A stretch of 64,000 nt of DNA, from contig NZ_NKHK02000004.1 in the NCBI RefSeq assembly GCF_002224245.2, positions 62,001 through 126,000 of the forward strand, read 5' to 3'. This document shows positions 55,450-63,762 of this stretch, piece by piece; position 1 is the first letter of the stretch, and every line of letters starts with the position of its first letter. Source of the DNA: Moraxella sp. VT-16-12 (GTDB taxonomy: Bacteria > Pseudomonadota > Gammaproteobacteria > Pseudomonadales > Moraxellaceae). The notes under the pieces are model-generated. The model saw only the letters and a list, made by a program, of their open reading frames with translations. It was not told the DNA's origin and did no database searches. A program made the position numbers and the translations under genes.

Positions 55450-56892
55450 CTATTGTAGGGCGGTTAAAAGTTTATGTTCAATGTATTTTTTAGCACGGTT
55501 TTTGGGGTAATAACTGTCAATCAGTGTATATATATTATCGGCTGAGTATCTGCCCATATAAGCGAGCAAATACGCCATCATTACCACACTGCGAGAATAC
55601 CCCATAGCACATTGACAGACAATCAGCGTCTGAGCGGTTGATAAATTCTCTTTCATGGATTGAATGGTTTGGCATTGCTGTTGTAATTGCATTAGATGAC
55701 AGTCTTGATAAGCAGTTAAATCCAGCATGGGCAGATAGATATAATGGCTTTTATTGGCCAGTTTACTATGTTTTATTTCACAAGACAGCTCAACACTAAT
55801 ATCTAGCCAAATAATTGCTTGGTATTGATGAAAAAAGTTATCATCATAATGGGATTTAGGCAATCTGCCAATGGCTAAAATATCACTATGATGGTCTATT
55901 TTTATGGGCTTTTGGATTGTTTGTAAAAATCGGCTGTATTTGGCAATTTGCCAAAGAAGATAATAAATACCATAAAAATAGATAAAGATAAATCGGCTCA
56001 ATGGCGTAAATCTGCCTTGTTGTTTATTAAATAATTGGCATAATAATTTATCAGGAATGTAGTTTTTATGATGATGATAGCTAAATGCTAGCAATAAAAA
56101 GCAAATAAAACCATGATAGGCGATAAAATCAATTATTAAACTGGCAATGCCAGTGATGGGTAATTGCGATATAATAACAGGCAGTGTTTTTATGACAATC
56201 AGCCACACAGTAGCAAGGCTGATATATTTGATAATATTTGCTTTTAGTATTTCTGTATAAGTAGATGATAAATAACGCTCAACACAATAAACCAATAATG
56301 CACAAATTAAACCAGCCAACACATCAATGCTTTGGTGCTGATAAGTAAAAACAGTAGAGATGGTAATTAAAAAACAGATAATAATAAGTGGCCAAGTGTA
56401 TAAAATATGCCAAGATTTTAGTGTGCCATATAGCGAAACACCAATCAGTACAGCAAAACCAACGTGTAATGATGGTAGCTGATTATAAGGTTTATCTATG
56501 AAAAATAAAATCTGATACGCCCACGACCAATCCACCCCCCAATCATAAAAAACATCGATAACCAATGAAAACTTTAAAGGAAAATAATAAAAAACAAGTC
56601 CAGAAATTAAAGTAATTAAAATCAGCCGATAAGTAAGATTAGATAAGCTCTTTCTGTCAATAATAAAAAAACTCATTACAAATAACGGCAATGACAGTGC
56701 ATAAGGCACAATCATAGGAGCGATAAAGGGAATGTGTTTATCAACTGCACCAGTGATATGACTGAGTCCATAAGTATTATCTATAATTTGGGCATAAGCA
56801 TTGGTTAGGTTATAAATAAGTACAAAAATACCACCTGCATACAGTAGGCTTTGCCAAGATGAGTAGGTGCAGTAAAAGTGGGGTTTATTCAT
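55450..56892 (-). CDS. ynbD: PAP2 / dual-specificity phosphatase fusion (YnbD-like)
   Basis: 480 residues. The N-terminal two-thirds is a multi-pass PAP2-type region with NQLPSLHVGFAV and a later TYQHQSIDVLAG motif. The C-terminal third is a Cys-based phosphatase with CQCAMGYSRSVVMMAYLL, that is, the CX5R loop plus Ser. This layout is that of E. coli YnbD. The protein is markedly AT-rich, unlike ynbA/ynbC. It lies 128 bases upstream of the ynbB-like gene on the same strand. Likely role: dephosphorylating lipid intermediates made by the cluster, which is inference. Confidence 0.85.
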   Translation of the reverse strand: MNKPHFYCTYSSWQSLLYAGGIFVLIYNLTNAYAQIIDNTYGLSHITGAVDKHIPFIAPMIVPYALSLPLFVMSFFIIDRKSLSNLTYRLILITLISGLVFYYFPLKFSLVIDVFYDWGVDWSWAYQILFFIDKPYNQLPSLHVGFAVLIGVSLYGTLKSWHILYTWPLIIICFLITISTVFTYQHQSIDVLAGLICALLVYCVERYLSSTYTEILKANIIKYISLATVWLIVIKTLPVIISQLPITGIASLIIDFIAYHGFICFLLLAFSYHHHKNYIPDKLLCQLFNKQQGRFTPLSRFIFIYFYGIYYLLWQIAKYSRFLQTIQKPIKIDHHSDILAIGRLPKSHYDDNFFHQYQAIIWLDISVELSCEIKHSKLANKSHYIYLPMLDLTAYQDCHLMQLQQQCQTIQSMKENLSTAQTLIVCQCAMGYSRSVVMMAYLLAYMGRYSADNIYTLIDSYYPKNRAKKYIEHKLLTALQ

Positions 56893-56978
56893 CGGGCGAA
56901 TTGAGTAAATTAAATTTGGGATTTTCTTATATTAGCAACATTGCTCTACCTTTGATGTTTTTAATTGTAATCAAAAAC

Positions 56979-57005
56979 AAAACCGCTCAGATTGAGCGGT
57001 TTTGG
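56979..57005 (-). terminator. Terminator after metE region
   Basis: Plus-strand arms AAAACCGCTC (56979-56988) and GAGCGGTTTT (56994-57003), loop AGATT. On the minus strand the stem is followed by GTTTTTGATT, so it best serves metE and the small frame at 57032. The A/T tails also allow weak action on the plus strand. Confidence 0.8.
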
Positions 57006-57031
57006 TAGATTAACTAAGATGACAAACTGAC

Positions 57032-57088
57032 TTACTCGTTATCATAATCAATCTCATCGTCATCATGGACGTTGCAGGCTTCACACAT
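57032..57088 (-). CDS. 18-residue CxxC microprotein candidate
   Basis: A minus-strand frame MCEACNVHDDDEIDYDNE between metE and its terminator, with AAGGA 7 bases before the ATG. The CxxC near the start, the acidic tail and the good ribosome site make it more than random, though 18 codons is very short. It is expected to be co-transcribed with metE, 64 bases downstream of its stop. A metal or redox role is only a guess from CxxC. Confidence 0.4.
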   Translation of the reverse strand: MCEACNVHDDDEIDYDNE

Positions 57089-57151
57089 AAATTTTCCTTT
57101 TTGACTAGACTGGCAACCACCCAAAACCCAAAGCGATGGTTGCCTATGGGT

Positions 57152-59410
57152 TTATTTGGTGTACACTTCACGCACTTGTTTAGTCATGTCAATCATGTTG
57201 GCAAGAGCAGAAACCGTCTCATCCCAGTTGCGAGTTTTTAGACCGCAGTCAGGATTGACCCATAGACGCTCGGCAGGGACGTATTTGATGGCTTCATCAA
57301 TCACCACTTGCATATTTTCTGCTGATGGCGTGCGTGGTGAGTGAATGTCATAAACCCCTGGTCCAATGGCGTTGGTGTAGCCGTTGCCCTTAAAAGCGTC
57401 AAGAAGCTGCAAGCCTGAGCGAGCCGTTTCAATGGTAATCACGTCAGCGTCCATGGCACTGATGTGGGGCAAGCAGTCATGAAAACTTGAATAACACATG
57501 TGCGTGTGAATCTGAGTATCTGTGTCAGCAATGGAGCAGGCGTGCTTAAAGGCATTGACTGCTTCTTGCCAATAATGGGCTTGGGCGGATAGTTTGAGTG
57601 GCAAGCCTTCACGGAAAGCAGGCTCATCAATCTGAATGATGCCAATACCTGATGCTTGTAAGTCGGCGACTTCTTGGTTAATCGCTTCGGCAATTTGCAA
57701 ACGTAAAATATCTCGTGTGGCGGTGTCGCTTGGAGCAAATGACCAGTTAAGAATGGTAACAGGACCTGTGAGCATGCCTTTCATGGGCTTATCGGTCAGG
57801 CTTTGGGCGTAAGTTGTCCAAGAAACGGTCATGGCGTTGGGGCGAGTGATGTCGCCAACCACAATCGGCGGGCGCACACAGCGAGTACCATAGCTTTGCA
57901 CCCAGCCATTTTCTGACAACCAAAAACCGTCCATATACTGAGCAAAATACTCCACCATGTCAGTGCGTTCCGCTTCGCCGTGTACCAGTACGTCAATGCC
58001 AAGTTTTTCTTGTTCATCAACCGCCTTTTGAATTTCGGCTTTCATGGCAAGCTCATAATCACCATCGCTGAGTATGCCTTTTTTCCAGTCGCTACGAGCT
58101 TTGCGGATTTTGTCTGTTTGGGGGAATGAGCCAATGGTGGTGGTGGGGAACAATGGCAAATTTAGCTTGGTTTGTTGGGCGGTATAACGCTCGGCAAATT
58201 CGCCACTGCGAGCTTTGGCTTGGCTGGCAAGTGGGGTTAAATGTAGGGCGGTGGCGTTGCTGTCAGCCGTCTTTTCACCCGTTGCCAGTTTGGCACAAAT
58301 CACCACTTCGGACAGTTTTTGTTTGGCAAAGGCAAGTTTGCCATTTAGCTCACTTGGCACAGTTTCATGGCTCAAATCCACAGGCAAATGTAGTAAAGAC
58401 GACCCTGTGCCTACCCACAGACGTTCGCCCAAACGTTCATACGCCCCTTGCAAAATGTCGGCAGCTGCCACTTGGTCAGTTGTCCATACTGAGCGACCGT
58501 CCACCACGCCCACTGATAGGAGTTTGTGGGTGGGCAGATGGTCAATGACTTGGGTCAGATACTGTTTTGGTGAGTCGCTACGCGTGATGTCAATGTGAAT
58601 GCCTGCCACAGGTAGGTTGCATGCGATGTTGGTGTTATTGCCTAGCGTGTCAAAGTAGCTGGCGACAATGAGTTTGGGCGGGGTGCGTTGCAAACCATTA
58701 TAGGTTCGCTCAAAGGCTTGTTGCCATTTGCCGTCCAAATCTAGGCTCAAAATCGGCTCATCAAGTTGTACCCATGCTACGCCTTGCTCACCAAGTTCGG
58801 CAAGTAGTTTGGCATAAGTGGGTAGCAGTTTGTCCAAATGGTCAAGTTTGTCATTTGCCTTTGAAGATGATAAATATAAAAAGCTCAAAGGACCAACGAG
58901 CACCACTTTTAGCTCTTTGTCCACGCCATGTTTGGCAAGTACAGCTTTGGCATCAGCCACTTGTTTAAAAATCTGCGTAAAATCGGTGTTGCTAAAATCT
59001 TGGTCGGCTTCTAGCTCTGGCACAAGGTAGTGATAGTTGGTGTCAAACCATTTGGTCATCTGCCAAGCGGCAGTATCGGCAAGCAAGCCTGTGTGGTCGC
59101 GACCACGAGCAAAATAAAACTGGCGGTCAAAGGTATCTAGGGTCTCCGCCCCTGCAAAACGTGGCGGTACAACACCAAAAGCAGTTGCCAAAGTAAGCAC
59201 CAAATCATAATGGGCAAAATCGCCTGTGGTGATGACATCAAGTCCTGCGTTGATTTGGTCGGCAATGTTGGTGTCAAAGACTGCTTGCAGCTGTTCAAGC
59301 GTGGCAGTCTTGTCTTGTTTGCCTTTCCAGTATTTTTCTAGGGCAAACTTGCTTTGGCGTTTGTCGCCGATACGGGGATAGCCAAGAATGTGTGTGGTGG
59401 GTGTGGTCAT
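57152..59410 (-). CDS. metE: Cobalamin-independent methionine synthase
   Basis: 752 residues. The N-terminal half starts with THILGYPRIGDKRQ. The C-terminal catalytic half has FPTTTIGSFPQT, zinc ligands in HTHMCYSSF (His and Cys), the later Glu and PDCGLKTR (Cys), and IQIDEPAFREG. It transfers a methyl group from methyltetrahydrofolate to homocysteine. Divergent from metR, with a small membrane-protein gene between. The gap 59411-59639 holds the promoter; TGAATAAAAATCA at 59512-59524 is one base off the TGAA-N5-TTCA MetR consensus. Confidence 0.97.
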   Translation of the reverse strand: MTTPTTHILGYPRIGDKRQSKFALEKYWKGKQDKTATLEQLQAVFDTNIADQINAGLDVITTGDFAHYDLVLTLATAFGVVPPRFAGAETLDTFDRQFYFARGRDHTGLLADTAAWQMTKWFDTNYHYLVPELEADQDFSNTDFTQIFKQVADAKAVLAKHGVDKELKVVLVGPLSFLYLSSSKANDKLDHLDKLLPTYAKLLAELGEQGVAWVQLDEPILSLDLDGKWQQAFERTYNGLQRTPPKLIVASYFDTLGNNTNIACNLPVAGIHIDITRSDSPKQYLTQVIDHLPTHKLLSVGVVDGRSVWTTDQVAAADILQGAYERLGERLWVGTGSSLLHLPVDLSHETVPSELNGKLAFAKQKLSEVVICAKLATGEKTADSNATALHLTPLASQAKARSGEFAERYTAQQTKLNLPLFPTTTIGSFPQTDKIRKARSDWKKGILSDGDYELAMKAEIQKAVDEQEKLGIDVLVHGEAERTDMVEYFAQYMDGFWLSENGWVQSYGTRCVRPPIVVGDITRPNAMTVSWTTYAQSLTDKPMKGMLTGPVTILNWSFAPSDTATRDILRLQIAEAINQEVADLQASGIGIIQIDEPAFREGLPLKLSAQAHYWQEAVNAFKHACSIADTDTQIHTHMCYSSFHDCLPHISAMDADVITIETARSGLQLLDAFKGNGYTNAIGPGVYDIHSPRTPSAENMQVVIDEAIKYVPAERLWVNPDCGLKTRNWDETVSALANMIDMTKQVREVYTK

Positions 59411-59639
59411 GATAGTACCTTAACTGTGTTGATTTTAAGTTTAAAAATATTCATTTTTATAAAATATTCATGAATAATTTTGATGATTGCTATCATAACC
59501 GATTTTTTAAGTGAATAAAAATCAAGTTTTTCAATTTTAGATGAATTTTATTTGATATAAAATCTAAACTGCCACATTTAAATAATGGTCCGTTTCATGT
59601 TGTTAAAAGCCATTGCTAAAACCCTACCGTTTGATATTC

Positions 59640-59975
59640 TTATGAGTATGCTATACATAATAGCAATGATATATAAATTGCTAAAATCAGCACCAGTCGC
59701 AATAGTGGCACACGCTGACTCCATTTATCAAGCCATGCTTTTGATTGGCGTTTAAGTCGTTGTTTGATAATAAACTTTGCCCAAAAACTGATGATTTGTA
59801 TCATCAGCATATATGTTGCAAATGCCACCCAATACTGCCAACCGTTCAGTTTTAGAAAGTTGAGTGCATCAGTATATGGTACAACATAAGAAAGCACCCA
59901 TATGGCAATACAAAGCACGAATATGTGGGTCAGGTCTGCAATCTGTATGATGGGGTCTTTTTCTTGGTGTGGCAT
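59640..59975 (-). CDS. Small membrane protein of unknown function
   Basis: 111 residues with three hydrophobic segments (about 13-33, 47-66, 90-110) separated by basic loops (KQRLKRQSKAW). No recognised family. It lies between metE and metR on the metE strand and starts 120 bases before the metR gene, so it may share the divergent metR control region. Whether it has a role in methionine uptake is unknown. Confidence 0.65.
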   Translation of the reverse strand: MPHQEKDPIIQIADLTHIFVLCIAIWVLSYVVPYTDALNFLKLNGWQYWVAFATYMLMIQIISFWAKFIIKQRLKRQSKAWLDKWSQRVPLLRLVLILAIYISLLLCIAYS

Positions 59976-60095
59976 TGTTTTTTTCCTAAAATGTGGCAGT
60001 CAGTATTATGAGAGTATTTTTCATCAATTAGCATTATATCATGAAAATATTTTGATTTTATGATAAAATGGTGAAAATTTTTAATCAAAACTGCC

Positions 60096-60983
60096 ATGTT
60101 AGAAATCCGTCATCTACAAATGCTCTCCACCCTTGCTCGTCATGGCTCGCTTGCTACTACTGCTGATGAGCTAAATTTAACCGCTTCTGCCATCTCTCAT
60201 CAATTAAAAGAGCTAGAACACTATTACGACATCACACTGGTTAATCGCCGTACACGTCCTGTCAGTTTTACCCCAGCAGGTAAACTGGTGTTGGAGCTTG
60301 CTAACAATATCCTACCACAAGTGGCTCGCACCAAAGCTGATATTAGGCGTTTGGCGTATGGGCAGGCAGGCAGGTTGCGTTTGGCAAGTGAGTGTCATAG
60401 CTGTTTTGATTGGTTGATGCCCATTTTAAATATCTATCGCAAAAGCTATGGCGATGTGGAGCTAGATTTTGCCACAGGATTTGAGCCAGAGCCACATCAA
60501 ATGCTCATTGATGGTGATATTGATTTGCTGATTACTGCCAGTGATTTGCCAATAGAAGGTATTAGTTATCAACCTTTGTTTACTTATGAAAGTCGTTTGG
60601 TGTTATCGCCTGCACATCGTTTGGCAAGTCAAAGGGTGATTGTGCCTGATGAGTTGGTAAAAGAGACACTCATTGCTTATCCTGTGGAGCATAAACGCCT
60701 TGATGTGATTGCCAAGTTTTTAGAGCCAGCAGGGGTCTCTCCCAAAAGTATCCGCACAACCGAGCTGACTGCCATGCTCATACAACTGGTGGCAAGTGAG
60801 CGGGGCGTGGCGGCATTGCCTGATTGGGTGGCGAGCGAATATGAAAAAAAAGGCTGGGTGGTCAGTCGTCCCTTGGGGTCGGGCGTGTATTGTCAGCTAT
60901 ATGCAGGCGTGCGTAAAAGTAGTATTGGGCTTGCTTATATGGCGGGTTTTTTGGAGCTGTTGGATGAAATAAAAAAGCCCTAA
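60096..60983 (+). CDS. metR: LysR-type regulator MetR
   Basis: 295 residues. N-terminal winged helix (RHLQMLSTLARHGSLATTADEL) and effector domain with ECHSCFDWLMPIL, a segment characteristic of MetR, which responds to homocysteine and activates metE. Proximity to metE supports the assignment. Followed by a bidirectional hairpin. Confidence 0.92.
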   Translation: MLEIRHLQMLSTLARHGSLATTADELNLTASAISHQLKELEHYYDITLVNRRTRPVSFTPAGKLVLELANNILPQVARTKADIRRLAYGQAGRLRLASECHSCFDWLMPILNIYRKSYGDVELDFATGFEPEPHQMLIDGDIDLLITASDLPIEGISYQPLFTYESRLVLSPAHRLASQRVIVPDELVKETLIAYPVEHKRLDVIAKFLEPAGVSPKSIRTTELTAMLIQLVASERGVAALPDWVASEYEKKGWVVSRPLGSGVYCQLYAGVRKSSIGLAYMAGFLELLDEIKKP

Positions 60984-60989
60984 CATAAA

Positions 60990-61016
60990 ACACCCCAGTT
61001 TGTGGGGTGTGTTTTT
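60990..61016. terminator. Bidirectional terminator
   Basis: ACACCCCA (60990-60997) with TGGGGTGT (61003-61010), loop GTTTG, T-run on the plus side and A-run before. It serves convergent metR and the hydroxylase gene. Confidence 0.85.
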
Positions 61017-62199
61017 ATTTGCCTGTCAGTTGTCCTGATATCCATCGTTTGACGGGGGGCAGATGATTGCTGACCCTAAGTGTCAAATCTCTAAGTGCTT
61101 GCATGCTTTTTTTGTCATCAGTAAATAGATTGACCATCAAATTTGTGCCATGATAAAGTGGGCGAGTGTGGGCTTGATGGCGGACGTTGTATTTTTGAAG
61201 TAGGGCAGCACTGGCGATGTCTTGACCTTGTTGGTGGGCATCTAGCACAAGTTTGGCGAGTGTGTTTGCTCCCATCAGTCCCAGATTAAAACCATGAGCG
61301 GTTACAGGGTGCATACCCACCGCACTATCACCAATGAGTGCTGAGCGTGCTGACACAAAAGTGTTGGCGTGTACGCCCATGAGTGGGTAGTGGTGCACGG
61401 TTCCTGCTAAGGTCAGTTTACCAAGTTGGTCGCCCATCATACGCTGTACTTCCAAGGCAAGTTCATCACCACTCATATTAAGCAGGGTGTCAGTTTGGGT
61501 ATTATCAAGGGTGATGACGCAGTTGGTCAAGTGGTCATGTAGTGGTAATAAGGCAAGTGTTCTGCCATACAAAAAGCACTCTCTGGCGGTCGCTTCGTTG
61601 GATAATGGGTGCGACACACGAAACACGATGACCGTCCGCCCAAAGTCATTCATTTGTGCCCCAATGCCCAGCTTTTTACGCACAAAAGACAAACGGCTGT
61701 CCGCCCCAATCAGCAGACTGGCAGTTAATTTTTCGCCATTTGCTAGGGTAATGGTGGCTTGTTTGTCGTCTGTTTTGATGTCTTGGACGTTTTGTTCGGT
61801 TAGGATTTTTACATTTGCCAGTTCTTTGACTTCATCATAAAAGGCTTGTCTGATGTTGTGGTTTGAGATGAGATTGCCTAGACGGTCAATACTGCTCATC
61901 AGGCGTAAATCTTTTGGCACTTTAAAATGTAAGGCATAACTAAAATCACCATTATACACCTTGGCATCAGCAAGTTTATAAATCTCATCATCAGGTATGC
62001 GTTGCCATGCACCTAAGTTGAGCATAATCTCACGAGATAAGTGCGTCAGAGCAATCTCACGCCCATCATAAGCAGGGTGTGCAATGCCATCAAGGGGGGC
62101 TTTTTCAATGATGGCGATTTGTAAATCAGTGTCTTTAAAATGCCGAGCAAAGGCAAGACCAGCAGGTCCTGCTCCGATGATGATGATGTCATAAGTCAT
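61015..62199 (-). CDS. ubiM: UbiM-like FAD-dependent ubiquinone hydroxylase
   Basis: 394 residues of the UbiH/UbiF/VisC flavoprotein group. FAD motifs: IIIIGAGPAGLAFAR at the start, the mid-protein GADSRLSFVRK, and the GDSAVGMHPVTAHGFNLGLMGANTL GD-motif. The segment PAYDGREIALTHLSREIM with LGAWQRIP, and the overall pattern, fit UbiM, found in Neisseria and Moraxellaceae relatives. UbiM replaces UbiF/Coq7 or broadens hydroxylation. Distinguishing it from UbiH/UbiF by eye is not fully certain. Confidence 0.72.
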   Translation of the reverse strand: MTYDIIIIGAGPAGLAFARHFKDTDLQIAIIEKAPLDGIAHPAYDGREIALTHLSREIMLNLGAWQRIPDDEIYKLADAKVYNGDFSYALHFKVPKDLRLMSSIDRLGNLISNHNIRQAFYDEVKELANVKILTEQNVQDIKTDDKQATITLANGEKLTASLLIGADSRLSFVRKKLGIGAQMNDFGRTVIVFRVSHPLSNEATARECFLYGRTLALLPLHDHLTNCVITLDNTQTDTLLNMSGDELALEVQRMMGDQLGKLTLAGTVHHYPLMGVHANTFVSARSALIGDSAVGMHPVTAHGFNLGLMGANTLAKLVLDAHQQGQDIASAALLQKYNVRHQAHTRPLYHGTNLMVNLFTDDKKSMQALRDLTLRVSNHLPPVKRWISGQLTGK

Positions 62200-62208
62200 G
62201 AAGCACTC

Positions 62209-62607
62209 CTAGGGGTTTTGTATGATGGACAGTTCTTCTTTGATGAGTTTTCTTAGCCAAACTTTTAGGTCTTCGGACTGCTGTGCCATTTGCTCACTTA
62301 AAAAATCATCAAGCTGATTGGATAATTTTTTATAAATCACATCTTCTAAGGCATTTAACTCTTCATTGCTTGGTGTATTGGCTGATGTGGGTGTGTTGTC
62401 GCTGGTGGGCGTGGTGTCATAGATGTGCAAAAGTTTGGTGATGTCTTCATCAAAATTTTGATGACTAAAACGAAACTCTTGGGCAGGCTGGTTGCTTTTT
62501 AGTAGGGCGATGATGTCTTCAAGCTCTTGGTGAAAGGCTTGTTTGGCGATGACAGGTATGGATAACCAACGTTTGGAAAATTGGGGAGATGGGCTAAACA
62601 CACTCAT
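62209..62607 (-). CDS. Conserved protein of unknown function
   Basis: 132 residues. The N-terminal third is neutral; a Thr/Pro/Asn-rich linker (PTSDNTPTSANTPS) follows; the C-terminal half is acidic and helical (ALEDVIYKKLSNQLDDFLSEQ). No signal or membrane segment. It overlaps the ApbE stop by 4 bases and precedes the hydroxylase gene by 9 bases, so it belongs to an apbE-x-ubiM operon. I do not recognise the family. Confidence 0.7.
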   Translation of the reverse strand: MSVFSPSPQFSKRWLSIPVIAKQAFHQELEDIIALLKSNQPAQEFRFSHQNFDEDITKLLHIYDTTPTSDNTPTSANTPSNEELNALEDVIYKKLSNQLDDFLSEQMAQQSEDLKVWLRKLIKEELSIIQNP

Positions 62608-63662
62608 GGACGATTCTCTGTTTTGTTAGTAGGGTTAAAGGTGTTAGTATAGGCTTGTGAATAAATAATTTCTAGGGTTTTTTGGTTATTTTCACCAATA
62701 AAAATGGCGATGATGTCATTATCATTTGCCATCTGTATGGCTTTATCAGCAGGGACGGCCGATAAAGCGGTTGCCCAACCATCTGCAATGGCGGTGGTAT
62801 CACTAATGACACTGATGCTGGCAAAGCCATTTTGGACAGGGTGTGCGGTGATGGGGCTGATGGTATGGCTGTATGTTTGACCATCATATTCTAAACGATT
62901 TCTATAATTACCACTGGTTGCCATGCTTTGACCGCTTAGTAAGACGGTGGTCATAATTTCACGTTCTGATACCGTACTGCCAACAATGGGCTTGTCAATG
63001 GCGAGTGTCCACGGTTTGCCTTTGTTATTAACGCCACCTGTGGCAATCTCTCCGCCTATCTCCACCATAAAATTTTTAATGTGGTATTGAGATTTTAGCA
63101 CATCAGCGATGGCATCCACACCATAGCCTTTGGCAATCGCTGAAAAATCAAGCCCCACGCCATTGTTGGTTTTGGTCAGCTTATCACCTGATAGCACCAC
63201 TTTATCTAGCCCAATTTTGTCTTGTACAGCATGGATTTGGTCGGCGGTTGGGGGATTTTGTAGGCGTTCAATATTCATGCTGCTACCAAATCCCCACAGC
63301 TCCACCAAAGGGTAAACTGTAGGGTCAAAGGCGTGGTGGGATTTTTTGTAAATCATGCGGCTATCATCTAATACTTTGATAAAATCGCTGTCTATTTGTA
63401 TCGTTTGCCCTGCTGGTAGGGCGTTAAATTTGGAGATGGTGCTGTTTTTGTCATAGGTGGACATACTGGCATTGATTTGGGCTAGGCGTTCATCAATGCT
63501 ATTTTGAATGTCGCTGATGGCAACGTTTTTGGGGGCTTCAAAGGTGATGTGATAGCTTGTTCCCATCGTTTGCCCGTCTATTTTTTGATAAGATGGGGCA
63601 GGCTGGCAGGCGGTTAGTAGAGTGATTGTTAGGCAGGTGGTGGCAATAGATGTTTTCATCAT
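62604..63662 (-). CDS. apbE: FAD:protein FMN transferase ApbE
   Basis: 352 residues. Lipoprotein signal (lipobox LLTAC, Cys19), so it acts in the periplasm. GQTMGTSYHITFEA, HHAFDPTVYPLVELWGFG, LDFSAIAKGYGVD and SGQSMATSGNYRN are the ApbE motifs. It covalently attaches FMN to Thr residues of flavoproteins such as the Nqr and Rnf subunits, not encoded here. First gene of the minus-strand trio with the 132-residue protein and the hydroxylase. Confidence 0.95.
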   Translation of the reverse strand: MMKTSIATTCLTITLLTACQPAPSYQKIDGQTMGTSYHITFEAPKNVAISDIQNSIDERLAQINASMSTYDKNSTISKFNALPAGQTIQIDSDFIKVLDDSRMIYKKSHHAFDPTVYPLVELWGFGSSMNIERLQNPPTADQIHAVQDKIGLDKVVLSGDKLTKTNNGVGLDFSAIAKGYGVDAIADVLKSQYHIKNFMVEIGGEIATGGVNNKGKPWTLAIDKPIVGSTVSEREIMTTVLLSGQSMATSGNYRNRLEYDGQTYSHTISPITAHPVQNGFASISVISDTTAIADGWATALSAVPADKAIQMANDNDIIAIFIGENNQKTLEIIYSQAYTNTFNPTNKTENRP

Positions 63663-63721
63663 AAATGGGTAAAAATTTGTATTTTAACACAAGCAGTCAA
63701 ATAAAAACCAAGGCAAATAAG

Positions 63722-63748
63722 AAAAATCCGCCCATCAAGCGGATTTTT
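63722..63748. terminator. Terminator after metY, possibly bidirectional
   Basis: AAAAATCCGC (63722-63731) with GCGGATTTTT (63739-63748), 7-base loop, T-rich on both strands. Ends metY; the apbE start is only 60 bases further. Confidence 0.85.
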
Positions 63749-63762
63749 AAAACAAATCAATC

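Noticed and set aside
59411-59639. Riboswitch (cobalamin or SAM) before metE
   Set aside because: No recognisable conserved cores or extended stems; control by MetR is a sufficient explanation.
59598-59759. 53-codon plus-strand frame opposite the small membrane protein
   Set aside because: Complement of a more convincing gene, no ribosome site.
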